From assembly GCF_003254395.2 (NCBI RefSeq), contig NC_037644.1, positions 7,408,086 through 7,472,085 of the forward strand: a stretch of 64,000 nt of DNA. The letters run 5' to 3'. Position 1 is the first letter of the stretch. The number at the start of each line of letters is the position of its first letter. This DNA comes from Apis mellifera (taxonomy: Eukaryota; Arthropoda; Insecta; Hymenoptera; Apidae). A program made the translations under genes and the position numbers. Below are positions 45,661 to 59,317 of this stretch, piece after piece. The notes under the pieces are model-generated. The model saw only the letters and a program-made list of their open reading frames with translations, was not told where the DNA came from and did no database searches.

Positions 45661-47690
45661 AATCCTTTCGTTTTTTAGGTTAGGAAAAAATTCCTCGTAA
45701 AAAAGTTTTAGGTTAGGAAAAAATCGTTCGAAAGTTGTTAAAAGATAATTTTAAAATAATTTTAAAATAATCATCAAATAATATGTTCGAATATTATGTG
45801 ATAATGTTATGTCTATAATGTAAAGGTAATAATATAAAGGTTATAAAAAACAAGATATATTATTTTAAAGAAAATTAAAATGCAAAATAGGTCAGATATA
45901 CGTAACTATCTAAGAAACGAACAAATATGAATGACACAGAAAAATATTTGAAATAAATGTGCGTAGGGTATCGAAGAAATACAATGATATAATATTTGTT
46001 TGAGTTTGCAATGACCTTGAAAAAAATTTATGAAATGTTATTTTTCGAGATATTTACATATTTCCAGATAAATTATTCGTACTAAATGCGATGCTGGGAA
46101 AACAACTAGTATGTCACGTATGTCTGATGCGTTAATGAAAGTATTATTTAAAGTATTAAACAGGAATGTTTCATTGATTTTTAATGAGCTATAAAAACAG
46201 AAATACGATAGAATTTGCATTATTCAAATATTCTAATATTCGAAAGTATATATTAATCGAACAATCTATCCAAACTGCATTTAATATTTGCAATATTAAC
46301 AATGTGAATAATGTTTTTTTTTTAGCACAGTAGAAATGGAATTTAATTTAAAATTGACATTACAAACGCTTATATGATATAGACTTTTAAGTAAGAAGAA
46401 AGAATATCTGATAATTACATAAAGAGTTGAACAAAAGAAAATTTTTAATAAATTATTTTTTTGTAGGTAGATTTTAAAATTAATTCTTTTAAATGGAATC
46501 ATTTATATATTTTGAATGCATTAGTTTATTTATTTATATGGAGTTTATATGGATATTTTCTATAAAAAAAATATTAATTATTTAATATTATATTTTTATT
46601 ATATTATATATTTAATATTATAAAATATTAATCTATTTATATACATGAATGAAAAACCATTAATTTAAGAGATATTTCAATTTAAATTTAATGGTTTTAT
46701 GATATTAAGACCTAAGAAGATAATCGCTTTTAATTGGCTCGAGTTTAATAGAACAATCTTCAATACATAAAACACATCTATTTTTTTTTTTATTATGGCC
46801 AACAGACTTAATTGATGGTTGAGAAAAACTCGTCAATAAATGAATTCTCATCACGTCACAAGTATTAATTACCAAAGCCAATAACCCATAAAATATTTAT
46901 ATTCTGATTCTAATAAACTAATAATAAAAAAAATTATTTTCTTTATTGGTTATTGCTTCTAATTAAAGAAAACACGAAATTACGATATACGGATTGAGCA
47001 ATAATAAATGTTATCATTCGTCATGGAACGATGAACAAGGATGATAGCTCTTCGACACAAAATAAATCAATAAATACATTCAAAATTATATATTGTTTCA
47101 TTTAAAAAAAAAAAATGAAGTTAACCTCGAAAACCTCGCTAATCGATCTGCAAAATAATTATTTGCACAATAAAACATTTTGAACCAAATAACTTTTGTT
47201 TCGTTAAAACATTTTTTTTAACAATCCTTTATGAAATATTTCATTGTTATTTAAACAAAATATCCTGTATATTCTCTTATATATTAATTAAATTTATCCA
47301 CATTTGAGAAGTTTATTTAATTTCTATTTACTTCGCGATTCGTATTCACGAAATTCGATTCTTCCCTACCGATTCTATAAATACTGGATATCCATTTCAA
47401 AACATTTGTTCCCCAATTTGTTTGAATAATCAATTCACCTGTTTTATTGTGAACGTAGCCGATCATAAATATTCGATAATTTGATACGTTTGAAACGTGA
47501 ATCAAATCAAATCAATAAGAGAAAACCATTAATTCAAAAGGATCTGTCCCTTCGATTAATATAGATAAATGCAAAAAAAGGTAAAACGACAAATATTCGA
47601 TACTCGATTGGAAATCAACGATCAGATCAATCGAGCTTTTTAATAAAGAAAGCTGCAAGTCTTCTTGTTTCGATTTCAGATGATATCTCC
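45661..47690. other. AT-rich gene-free sequence
   Basis: No gene. A small direct repeat AGGTTAGGAAAAAAT occurs twice near 45677 and 45709. Confidence 0.5.
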
Positions 47691-48240
47691 CTCGTGAAAA
47701 ACACGTTGGGAGACGGGGTTGAGGGGCATCAATATGTGCGAGCTGTTTTTGCGATGCAAGTGCATATAGTCGCAGGATGCGCGTGCGAAGCGCAGGTTGC
47801 ACACATGCATATATTGGAAGGCTGGCCGCGGACGTGTTGGCATTTGGCATTGCGCCGCATATTATCCAAGGATGCACGAAATGCCTTGCCATTTGCAAAC
47901 GGGACACGCTCGTTCGACGTTGTCGTTGTTGTTGCGTTGCTGGTGTTGCGCGTCGTCGTCCCAGCCTCATTCCTGCATGTTCAGGGCCTGTGACAGGGCG
48001 CGTTCCAACTCCCTTGTCTCCCGCCAAATGAGACAAATACACCTTTTCAATAACGCTTTTAAACAACTTTCAAAAATTCAAATAGCCATTTCAAAAAAAA
48101 TTCTCCCTCGAGTTGCAAATGATGCGTGCAGCCTCTTCCTTCTCTCCTTTCAAAACGTATATACCGTTATAGGCCTAGAGTCAATCCATTCGAGCGGAAA
48201 TAATTCACCGAGTGTCGATCGGTGGCTCGACGAATAAGCA
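47691..48240. other. CpG-rich island with overlapping open frames
   Basis: About 550 bp of elevated GC. A minus-strand frame (48066-47512, 184 codons) and several plus-strand frames (up to 146 codons) overlap here. None shows a known domain, and the minus-strand frame ends in AT-driven hydrophobic sequence. It could still be part of an exon, since the frame includes a Gln/Arg-rich segment, but I favour a non-coding island. Confidence 0.35.
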
Positions 48241-48340
48241 AAAGTTGGATTTTTAGTAGGAAACTTCTTTTTTTTTTTTTTTTTGATGGATTACATTTTT
48301 TTTTCGAAAAAGATCACTCGAAATCTACGATTTTAACGCG

Positions 48341-48521
48341 ATATACGATAAATAGAGCATAAATGAATCGATGCTTGAAATGAAAAATTTGAAAAGTTTA
48401 ATCAATCAATAATGTAAAGACACTTGATTTGGAATTAAAAATGTATTCAGTTTGAAATAAATATACAATAAAGAGCATAAATGAATCGATACTTGATTTG
48501 AAAAATTTAAAAAATTTAATC
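48341..48521 (+). repeat. Local direct repeat, two copies about 119 bp apart
   Basis: A segment of about 62 bp (ATATACGATAAATAGAGCAT, then AAATGAATCGATGCTTGA and an A/T-rich tail ending TTTAATC) at 48341-48403 is repeated at 48461-48521 with a few substitutions and a 1-bp indel. Confidence 0.75.
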
Positions 48522-51360
48522 GGTTGTGAAATCTGTAATAAATTGAAAAATAAAGTTTTACAATGATTCTTCAAAATTTGTTCTATGCTTTATTGAACAT
48601 TAGACGATAAAAATGCAAAAAAAGTTATTCAATAACCTGGTATAGTATATTTTATTTATTTATTTGGTTATTCGTAATAAAATATATGATACGTTTAATT
48701 CACATATTCAAATTTATTTTATCATACGTTCTATTAATATATTTATTGATACTGGAAATTCGAATAGAGATGCATACATTTGAACGCATACAGGTAAATG
48801 TTCTACTTAGAGCACCATCGTTAACCTGTTAATCTTGTTAAATTATTGCCAAAACTGAGTGGACTTAATCACGTTGTAAATTGGTACAAATCCATGGCTA
48901 TAGTTAACCCAAGATGCAAGTAATAGCTTTTGAATCGATCAATCATTCGCTAACGCAACAAGGAATATCTATTATGGGTGTTTAAAGATAAATCATAAAT
49001 ATTTATTATATTTATATACGTAAAATTGAGGAACCGTTTTTTGCTTATTTTTTAAATGTATGCAAATTTTGATTCTTTTAATCTCTATTACTATTATTAT
49101 CTATGTTATTCAACTGTGAAATATTGCATTTCAAATAAATCGATATCAGCCTTTCAAATGCACAAAAAGGCTGGAAAATATTTCGATAATTGGATAATTA
49201 TATAATCTGAATGAGCTGAAAAAAAAAGAGATTAAAACTTTTGCACACACATATTAAATAAATAAAAAGTTAATTATCGTAAAATGTTATCGACATACAC
49301 TATATATAATCACTTTTAGCGTGTTCTAAGAGATTTAACGTATATTTAATTTCATTCGAATTATCAAGCTAATGGCTAAAATTGAATGTTCATTAACCAA
49401 CTTATTTATATGATAAATATCATTTCCCCTTAGCAAATATTATGAATAAATTACGAAATGAATAATTTAAAAAATAATTTATCATTACGAAAGTGTGTTA
49501 AAATATTTTATCTTCAGTAATCGATAATAGCAATATATGTGTAAAAAAGCTTAAACGTAAAAGGAGGCGATGGAAAATAAAATAATTTAAACTAGATCGC
49601 AAGAAATCTAAACACGATAGAAATAACTTGATTAAAAACGTAATTGTTCCCTCGCATTTTTTCAAATTATATACATCCTGTAAAACTTGCTTACTCACCG
49701 TATCAATCTTTGCGGACACGAATTCAATCATTAATATTCTGGTTTTAGAAAGCTTACCTGAAACAAGAAGGAAACAGTACTTGTATTCAACGTTGCATCT
49801 ACGAACATTTGTGTGTGTTTAATTATATCTAAATCTTTAATCATTTAGATCAAGTATAGTATATGCACGTACAAATATTTCAAGAAAAATATATTATTTA
49901 AGTTATTAGAACTTGTGATTATATCCTAATTATTTATCATTTGAAAAATATATCATAATTTATCGTAATTAAACATTAATATTAACATAATTTTATAAAA
50001 ATTAAATGATAAAAAAATGGTAAACATTTATATATACAATATAAATACATGTATAATAAAATTTTTAAAATCCAAAAAAATAAAATGCAACTACTATATT
50101 TACATAATAGCGTTATTTGAATTTTCAAATTAAAAATTTCCTAGGAAAGATAAAATTTTTATTTCTTCATGCTTGTAAAATGGTTTCTTAAATATCTTAA
50201 ATCCTTTAAATAATAATAATAAAAAAAAAGAATACATCAAATACAGAAATGATGTAATTCATGAGATATTAATAAGCAGATTAAAATATACTAATAATAT
50301 AATATATACTACGTACTAAGAAAAGAGATATATAGAGATATATCTAAATAAAATTAATCTTATTCTACATGTAAGTATTTATATCTATAATTATATTCAA
50401 ATTATACGTCTTCCATTTTTACTTATTATCCTTGGAAAGATATAATAGAACAAGATTGTTCAGATGGTGACAATATATCCGTGAAATAATATGAAAAATT
50501 TCCATTTAATTTCCATTTATTAATATGAATGTGAACGGGCGTAATATGTTCGGCCAGCAGCAACATCTAATAGATGAATCAACGATGCGTTGAAACAAAT
50601 GCATCATCTACATGTTGATGTCGGAGTTGGAACACCTGTGACCGATCTTTTTAACAAATTGCACAAATTCGTCCATAATCCGTTGTGACAAACTACTCTT
50701 CAATTATTGATTTCGGTACCATTACCAATTAGAAATTATTTTACTCACTATCTAATGTACACGTAATAAAATTATTGCTGAATGGATCATTCTATTTTAT
50801 AATTAAAATTAAATAATGATTACATTATTTTTTTTTCTTAATCTTGGAGAAAATGGAACATTATTTAAAATTTAAAAACAATTTAATGTTACAAAACTTG
50901 ATTATAATAATATTTATGTTATACAGAATTATTAAATTCACTTAAATATTTATCAAACTATTGAGAATACAAAAAAATGTTTGAAGTAAAAATTGAATGG
51001 TTTTAGAAAATGCGTAATCCGACGTGATTAGTTTTTTTGTAAATAGTATAGAAGTCATATAAAGGACAATTTTAATTTCTTAAATGGAATGACGTAATTT
51101 TTATTTTTTTGGCAATTGATCAATTTTATTGTAATATTACATAGCGATAAATTATTTTTTTTTATTTTTCAGTAATAATTTTAATATAATATAAATTTTA
51201 CATGGTATTAGATATTATAATAAAAAGAATTTGTATTTCAATTATTATTTTAATATACGTGTATATTGATACAATTATTAATTAACAATTTCTTTAAATC
51301 CATTTCTCGATTTAATTATTCGATTCTTTTAAAAAATAGAATATAATTTCTCAATAGATG
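48522..51360. other. AT-rich gene-free sequence
   Basis: No protein gene. It contains the candidate recursive splice site at 49757 and a mixed-composition patch at 50521-50710 of unknown role. Confidence 0.55.
49699..49757 (-). other. Candidate recursive-splicing site 2 with 59-nt RS-exon
   Basis: On the minus strand the sequence reads TGTTTCCTTCTTGTTTCAG then GTAAGCTTTC, with the junction between 49758 and 49757. The 3' splice site has a long pyrimidine tract and the 5' splice site begins at once. Then, 59 nt further on, ACG|GTGAGTAAG (junction 49699/49698) gives a second strong 5' splice site. This is the structure of an RS-exon: the short exon is first defined by the downstream site and then removed by use of the regenerated upstream site. 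Alternatively it is an ordinary cassette exon of 59 nt. Confidence 0.6.
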
Positions 51361-51680
51361 CGCAGTTTCATTAGTCAGAAAAGCTAAGATCATGAATCAT
51401 GGTTGAAGACAGAAGTGTACGGTATCGAGTGCAAAGGGTCGTGCGAAACAGGTCTAAAAGAAATGCGATTCATTTATAGACCGTTGAAGATGACGCTCCA
51501 TCGCTTCTAATCCTTCATTTCTATTGCCAACAACGTTGGTACCGCGATATCAAAATCGTAGCTGGACATAACGGTACCGATTAATTCGCAATAAAACGCT
51601 AGCACGATCCTATCAATCACGTGATACATCTATCGAACGTACAAGTGTTTTTGCTCCTTGAATAAATACGAATCTTTAAT
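51361..51680. other. GC-richer non-coding island
   Basis: Mixed composition with a CACGTG E-box (TCACGTGATA) near 51619. No open frame of note. Confidence 0.35.
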
Positions 51681-53280
51681 GAGAGAGAGTGGAGAGTATA
51701 GAAAGTGTGCTGTAGCAACAGCAAATCGTTATCGTTACAATCATATATAACAATCGGTTATTATATCTTGATTAATTAGTAATATTCTTAGCTTACATTT
51801 TCATAAATAAACAAGATCAAATTTTAATTAATACGTAAAAAATATGTCGTGTTATATATATTTAAAATATATGTTGAAGTATATAGTAGTTACGAAAAAA
51901 AGTAAGTAGTTTTCTCATGATTTTCTTATAAATTGCTATTGTTTATCTGGAAAGAAATTGTTCAACATACATATTGTTGAATTTTCTATTACTTTTAAAC
52001 TATTCAAAATTTTTTCAATATTATTTTCAATATTATATCATAATCAGAATTTTTATTTAAAATATAATAAATGTATCTATAATATTTGATTATTATATAA
52101 AAAAAGTCATTGTAAGAAAATAGAATGATAGAATTGAATTAATATAATCTGATAAAGTATTTATAAAAGTTTTGAACTTATTCGAGGATATTTGAAATAT
52201 GGATTACTAATTTCATCTTTTAAAAGGTTATTTCGAGAAAAATTTCGAATCTATTTGTGAAATTTTTTGATTATTGAAAAAGAATTAATTTAGAAATTTA
52301 ATATTTTTTAAACAACTCGGCGATTAAATAAATTTCAGTTCTGCTTCTATCACTGTACAATAAATTTTCAAGTTTTTTGATTTTTCAATTTATTTTGTGT
52401 CTTCTATAAAAAGCCTTTTAACAAAATATAATCTTATTTTATATGCAAATTTATCTGGTATGGTATACAATCATACCAGTTAATGGAAGAACAATAATTA
52501 GTTTTTTACTTTCTGAAATCAATATTTGTTCATAATTTTTTTTCTTATTTTCTTATTGTTGTTATTTAAGATTATTTTAATATTTTGTGAAAAAATTTTT
52601 ATTAATAAAACAATTGGAAATCTGCTTTGATTATATTGAAAAATAGAAATGAAATAGAAAAATATTTATTTCAATAAAAAGTTTGAAAGTAACAACTGGT
52701 AAATGGCTACATAATTTTCTAAGAGAAACACAGGAAAGTATAAAACTACAACAAGGTTTTCAAACTATTCTATAGTATCGTAAATTCAAACTAACATTCG
52801 CATTCTAAATTCCCTGCATGCTAAACTTTTATACATTATGATTGCAGTCTCGTGGTAGAATTCATGTATCTTGTTGCAAAAGTACGTACAAAAAAGACAT
52901 TCAAAAAATAGAAATAAATAAATGCAATTAAAGAAAAGAATAACTTTCGAATCTATGTTTATTTGATTTTTTCCATCCTTGGAAAAAGTAAAATATCAAA
53001 ATGTGGTTACCTATTTTTGAACTCCATACAACGTTCATACACGCAAATACTATTTACCAAGAAACATTTAAAAATTATAAAAGATAAAGATTAATTAACT
53101 TTATCGATTTTTCATATTTAACTTTTCAACAAAAACAAATTTTGTTTAAAGATTTTAACTTCTTCGATATGAAAGAAAGAAAATTTTATATACAACTAAA
53201 TCTCTTAAATCTCTTAATCCAATGAAAATATCGGTGGTAATCTTCATAAATAATTCCAAAATTGAAACACACGGTTTGGT
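51681..53280. other. AT-rich gene-free sequence
   Basis: No feature seen. Confidence 0.5.
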
Positions 53281-53700
53281 AAAGTGCCGAGCTGGAAATT
53301 TCAAAAGATGTCCCAGAATGCATCATCATCTCTCAAACTCCCATCAGCACGATACGTTTTGAAATTAATGCTCGAGCGTACTATCCCTTCTGCCGTGTGA
53401 TATGAAATTCCAGAGTCGAATAGATACGTTTCCATCCGTAGAACGGAGCATACGTCTGGATGCACCAGCTACGCCCGGTAATATCGTCTCGGTGAACTTA
53501 TCACGAGCACGAGATTCTTCCTATTCGACGAATGCGCAATCTTTGAATAACATCAACTCGGTATTCGTGGATCTTGGCCGACACCATTTCCACCGTAATG
53601 GACTTGGTATAATTAAAAATAAATCTGATCCGTGATGCTTCTTTCCGAGACTCGCGCGAATATTCTGTGTTTTATCGAGGCAAAGTTACGTGTTATTATG
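53281..53700. other. GC-richer island with a 77-codon plus-strand frame
   Basis: Mixed composition. The frame from ATG 53402 to 53635 has balanced amino-acid use but no recognisable motif and no clear splice or promoter context. I do not call a gene; it may be a small exon or chance. Confidence 0.3.
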
Positions 53701-56700
53701 AGATTGTGAATATTAAGCATAAAATTCTCTTTACTTGACATATGGATTATTATCGTTGAATAGTAATATTGAATTTAAGAACAGTAGAATTAAAAGGAAC
53801 GTTTTTTTTCCGTGATTCGGGCAATAACGATTCGTATATATCGAGATATACGAGTTTAAAAATTAAAAAAAATAATATTAATAAGTATTATATTATACGT
53901 ATTTAAATACAAATAAATACAATTTATTAAATACAATTTAAATACATATTTATTATTGTTATATTTGTTATTGCAGTTAAGATTAGAAAACACGTGCAGC
54001 TATTGCATTTTCGATTTTCATTCACGGTTAGATTCGCAAATTATTCGTTTGCATTTTTTATCAATATATATCTGTTGTAATAATAGTTAACAGAATGTTC
54101 CTGCATAAAAATGCTAAAATCTCTGCTATAACTGTTTTCAACAGCTGTTACTGAATTCTTTCTTCATTGTCACAGAAGATTACATTCGATGCCAAAATTC
54201 GAATGGGAATTTCCAGCGGCAATTTTATTGATTTTCGACAAGTAAAGAAAAAAATAATTAAAGAATGCAATGAAATATGCATTGGCACATGTGGAAAGAA
54301 AAGTTGGAAAGTTTATGATTGTCGATAAAATAAGAAATTATGATGCATATATTGGCATCATCGATTTTTAATGTTTTATGCAAAATCTTGTGATGATATA
54401 TATATATATATTTTTTTTTGTGCAAAAACTTTTAGTTTAAATTAAATTAGATTATGAATGAAAAGAATATTCCAAGATTAAAACTTATTGGATTCAGGTT
54501 CACTTAACACTGTTAATTATAGCAATAACTTTGTTAGTTCTGAAATTAATGCAAGTATTCAAACAATTGAGATCTGTTGGAGAGAAATTTAGAAATGCAA
54601 TGTTCATATGTTTTCTTAATGATGAAACTGATAAATTCACTTCAGCAAATCATTAAAAAACAAATGAATAATAATCTGAGTGAAATATAATAAACAAAAT
54701 TTGTTTTTTAATTTAGTCTACAGCAAAGCTACTTATATTTGCATTTCTTTATTAATGCTCTAAAGAATGGTACGTTGTTCATAGAGATCGCTCTATCCTG
54801 CATATAAAATGAAATTTAGGCCAAAATAATTTCCATTGTGATAGATTGTTTGTAATTAAAAGTAAATTCGAAAGTAATAACGAAACTCGAAAGGATGATC
54901 ACAATGTTCCATTCTCTCTTTTTTCCTGTCAGAGAAAGGAGAAAGTTACATGGACCGTGAATATTAATTTCCTCGGCAATGGTTAAGGAAAATTTCGGAG
55001 GAAAATGGAGGTTTGGGGTTGGTAGGTTAATTAGATGGCGTGTATTTAATAGCTGGCCAGCTCTTTTGTCAGGAAATGATGGGTTGTCTATAGTATATTA
55101 TTAAACGTAAATTCTATGGAACAATGAAACGATATTCTGAATTAAATTTCTGATAGATTTTCGACATAATAGCACTTTGCGTTGTGTAAAATATTTCCAG
55201 AAGAAACATTAATTAACATGATATCCGACTTGGGGATGAATTAATATCGAAGGATTGAATGGCAAAAAAAAAAAAAAAAAAGAAAAAAAAGGGTTAAACG
55301 ATTAATTAAAATTGGCAATAGTGAAATGAAAATTTAAGCATATTTAAAACAAATTTTCTCCATTCCTTGGATATTTACTTCTCTTATTCTCTATTCATAA
55401 ACTTTGATAACGTTATTTGGCGATACAATGGAAGATCAGTAATTGAAATCTCAGAAGAACAAGTAATATCGTCGAATTAAAGAGCTTCCCTCTTATTAAA
55501 GTTTTTAAGTAAAAGAGATTTAATAGACGAAAATTTAATATACAGAGATTTTAAGCATTAATTATTTTTTAATTATAATAGAAAAAAAATTTTCCATCTT
55601 TCTTCATTTTTCCTTTGTCTTTGAATATTAAAACAATTTTAATAATTGAAATAAAAAAAATCAAATGATTTTATTATTTATAATATACCTATACATATAA
55701 ATAATTATTTCAAATTTTAAACACAATAACAACAATAATAAAATAATATAAAACAATAATAAAATAATTAATCTGTAAGAATAAACTTTAATTTAGAAGT
55801 TTTTTTCACAGAGAAACAGAAAAAAATGATTGACAAAAGAAAAATTATAATAGAAACTTTAGATATAAAAAAATTTTTCAATATTCTAAAATTTATTGAT
55901 ATTTAAATTTATTCTTTTATTTTTTTTTTTTTATTCTTATATTGATCTACTTTTGACTTGATATTTATTTTTCATAGTTGTATTTGATAGTATTAAATTT
56001 AAAGGATTCCAGAGAATGATATAAAAAATTCCAATGTTTATTTTTCCTTTTTAGATCATAAAAAAATCCTTCTTTGAAAATTTTTCATGACAATATAATA
56101 AAGAATGTAATAACACTTTGTAAATATATTTTCATGATCTTCTTTATCGTTCTTTCATTATTATTAACTTCTTTATTGTTGTTTACCCCATTTTAATCGA
56201 CTCATTCTAAGAAATAGTAAATTATACATCTGCTGAAAACGTTTTCTGGACAATAATAAGTATTAAAGACATATTGAAATTTAATTTTTGATGAAAAATC
56301 ACGTGATTTCGAAATTTTTAAGATTTAAAAATTCTTACAACTTTCAAGACATAGAATATTTATTTTTTTTTAATGTAAAACAGAAACGGAAAAATCTCTT
56401 TATATACGTTGAAACATTTACGATTCATACATTAATTCAAACAATAAGTCAATAGTTCACAATTAGAACCATTTTTCATTTATTTAAACTTACTTGATGC
56501 ATGCATTGCAATATGTTTCGATGTCTATAAGTGTCTCTAAATTATGTGATCTAAAAAAAATTGGTAGAATGCCTTGATTGTCAGTGAAGATTTTTGTCGA
56601 TTTTCTTTGAAAATAACATTTTTTCAGATGTACATCGACCAGATATTTTTATGGAGATCGATAAATTGATTAACAATATGAATAAGAGAATCGAAAAGAA

Positions 56701-57420
56701 TATCATTTTATTATTTTTATATTTTTTATATCTTTTCCTTTTTACATTAATCTATTTCGTCAAGAATTAAAATTTTAATATATTTTGATTTCTGAAAGTC
56801 TTCAAATTTAGTTTTTAGTCAACATATGAACTAAGAAATATTCATTCTTTTGGTTAACAAAAAGATTTAATTGTATCACGACATTGTAATAATTAAAATA
56901 AATATTTAAATTATAAATTTAAGAAAAATAAATTCATATTTTATATGTATATATATATATATAATAAATAACTCGTTCTTTAACTAAATTTTGAAAATCA
57001 CAAAAAATTATTAATGATAAAAAGTTTCGAAAATTTCGATTGGCTCATCTTTCAATAAATATTTACTATAATTTTTATAATATTTCTTTTCTTGGTTAAT
57101 ATTATGTCAATCAAACATTTTCTAAAATTTCTCGATCAAACGGAAGCACAGGCAACGACTAAATTCACTTTATGTTCCTTAGTCTCAAGAGTGTGTTTAT
57201 AGAATATTCCTCAAGGGAAGTGACACGAAACTGCTCAAATCAATTTGTAGCGATATAATATTCCATATACATGAGTAAATTTTGAACAAACGAAGAGATA
57301 AATTATATGGATGGATTATCAATATTTACTTCGTTGAAAAATTAAAATCCTTATATTAATTTTCCACTGTAAATCTGAAAATCTTGTTGCAAGATTAAAA
57401 TTAAAATTCATATATCTTAC
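53701..57420. other. AT-rich gene desert
   Basis: No gene. A mixed patch at 54930-55090 and a poly-A tract at 55264-55280 are the only features I note. Confidence 0.55.
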
Positions 57421-57770
57421 ACGTCTTGATCAGCAGCGTATACATAATGAACGAATAGAGTGAATCAAAGATACACCGCAGCTACCTTCATTATCCTCCC
57501 ATACCAAATGAACTCTATCGTCATTAATTTAGCGTTCAAGATTATAACCAGTACTCGTGATAGTGTTACAGGCGGATAAAATAATGTGGAGTGTAAAATA
57601 ATGTATCGTCCGTGTCGTTACATTACACTATGCTGAAATATCGAGTTCGAATTATCGCGCGTGCGCGAAAAATTTATTTGCAAGGGAAGAGTTGTTACGT
57701 GTTGAACGAATTAGTCGTGGTGCAATTAGAAAGAGAGTGAGATGAAAGTATAAAAGTATACGTAAATAGT
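57421..57770. other. GC-richer non-coding island
   Basis: About 350 bp of mixed composition including GCGCGTGCGCG near 57656. No open frame. Confidence 0.3.
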
Positions 57771-58500
57771 AGAAGAGACTTTTTTCATTCGATGTTTTGT
57801 AAAATATTATTTCTATTAACTATTTAATTATGCAAAGTGATAAAAAATATGGAAATAAACTTAAGCATACGTTGCCAGTTTTATTTTAATTAATTTATTT
57901 CTTTGATTTTTAAATTGGCAAAAATAAAATGATAAGTATCTATTATTAATAAACTAAAAGTTATTTTTTTAGATACAGGAGAAAAGATAGAAAAATGAAT
58001 TTTTTAAATCTAATATTTTAAAAAATTGGAAAGTTAATGGTATAAACAGTTAGAATAATCATAATTAATGATAAATACATCCAAATAATTTTTTAATTTT
58101 TCAAAATTATTTCATTAAAAATTTTCATAAAATATTTTATTAATTTTTTCTACTTTCGAATAATGCTATTAGTTTTGACAATAAAATATTTGATATTTAT
58201 TTAATCTTTTTGATCTGAAAGTGAAAAATTTTATTGGTTCCTGTAAATCGTTTAATATAAAAAACGAAAATCTATAATAATTAATATATTATCCAAAAGA
58301 AAATTTTCTAAAATTTAACGAACGATATCATTCACCAGATTCAAATTTCTGAAACTACAATATCTGCATATAAAATCAACATAAATTTCAAACCATAATA
58401 TCGAAACGAAATATCAGCAAAAGAAGAGAATATTAAAAAATAACAAGCGAACGTACATTACAAGGAAATCTTCATAAAAAGCAAGAATAAAGAAAGTATT
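57771..58500. other. AT-rich gene-free sequence
   Basis: No feature seen. Confidence 0.5.
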
Positions 58501-59021
58501 CCACGGACGTTGAAATATAAGAAACACAGCACAAAGAAATTACAGCGAAGTTTAGAAAACGTACAATACATCATTCGAGTATCACGAACAAAGGTATCCA
58601 TCACAATAAATAATTCGTACGAAAGAGGAGCTGCAGAGATAGAAGGCCGGGAGTATGGAAATCTCGAGGGGTTGAGAGAGAAAGAGAGAAAGAGAGAAAG
58701 AGAGAGAGAGAGAGAAAGCAGCCTCCTACCGTTTTCGTCTGCTTTCTCTCGCTTTCTTGCTTTTCACCTCGTAAGGGGGCAGGATGGTGAGGCCGTAACA
58801 GGCACAAAACACCCGGAACAGGCCGAGTGGATCTCCTCTGAACACACGTTCAAAAGGAAGCGTATTTATTTCAGAAACGGTGCCTGCATCTTGTAATAGG
58901 TTGGCCTATTGTAGCAAAACGCGCTACGATCCCTGAATAACGCGTTTTGCAGCCGTACGTTCCTTCATTTTTCTCTGGTCAACTATTATGCACGCGTTTG
59001 ACGATGTCCTTGAACGCGTAT
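58501..59021. other. Mixed-composition flank of the inverted repeat, with (GA)n
   Basis: It contains a (GA)n/(AAAG) microsatellite at about 58675-58716. The 128-codon plus-strand frame across it (58510-58896) is largely microsatellite-derived. The CpG-richer part at 58900-59020 leads into the inverted repeat. Confidence 0.4.
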
Positions 59022-59317
59022 GGGGTCCACAATCTCCGCCACTGGCTTGATTCCCCTGCGATGAATCAGGAGGAGAATACGTGACGTCACATTACCCCCA
59101 CTACTATTGCCAGATTAGGTACATCACGCGACCAGGCATCCGTCAAAGCTAAGCGTCGTGTTATGTCACGTGGCGTACAGTAGCTGATAAAAATATAAAT
59201 GTATTCTTTAAAACGGTGTATCTTTCTTGAAATTGAACCAAACGACTTGAATTATGCTGAGAAGTTAGAATGATTTACTTACTATAAAAAAAATTTTGAA
59301 AAAGTTGCGATTAATCG
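59022..59317 (+). repeat. Left arm of a long diverged inverted repeat
   Basis: It matches the reverse complement of 60123-60430 in order: GATTCCCCTGCG (59050), GAGGAGAATAC (59070), GTGACGTCAC (59081-59090), a C-rich run, AGATTAGG (59112), ACATCACGCGACC, AAGCGTC, ATGTCACGTGG (E-box 59167-59172), GTAGC, TCTTTCTTGAAATT (59221), and TTTTGAAAAA (59294). The arms are imperfect, with small indels. The most conserved portions are the CRE-like and E-box elements. Confidence 0.8.
59081..59172. promoter_or_regulatory. CRE plus E-box module, left copy
   Basis: Palindromic GTGACGTCAC (59081-59090) and CACGTG (59167-59172), 86 bp apart start to start. CRE sites bind CREB/ATF-type bZIP factors and CACGTG binds bHLH-type factors such as USF, MITF/TFE or CLOCK/CYCLE; which one acts here is unknown. 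Confidence 0.5.

Noticed and set aside
47436..47455. Minus-strand AACAG|GTGAAT near 47440
   Set aside because: The bases before the AG are A-rich (AATAAAACAG), not a pyrimidine tract, so a functional 3' splice site is unlikely.
58510..58896. A 128-codon plus-strand frame
   Set aside because: Its charged RERERE core is translation of a (GA)n microsatellite; flanks have no motif.
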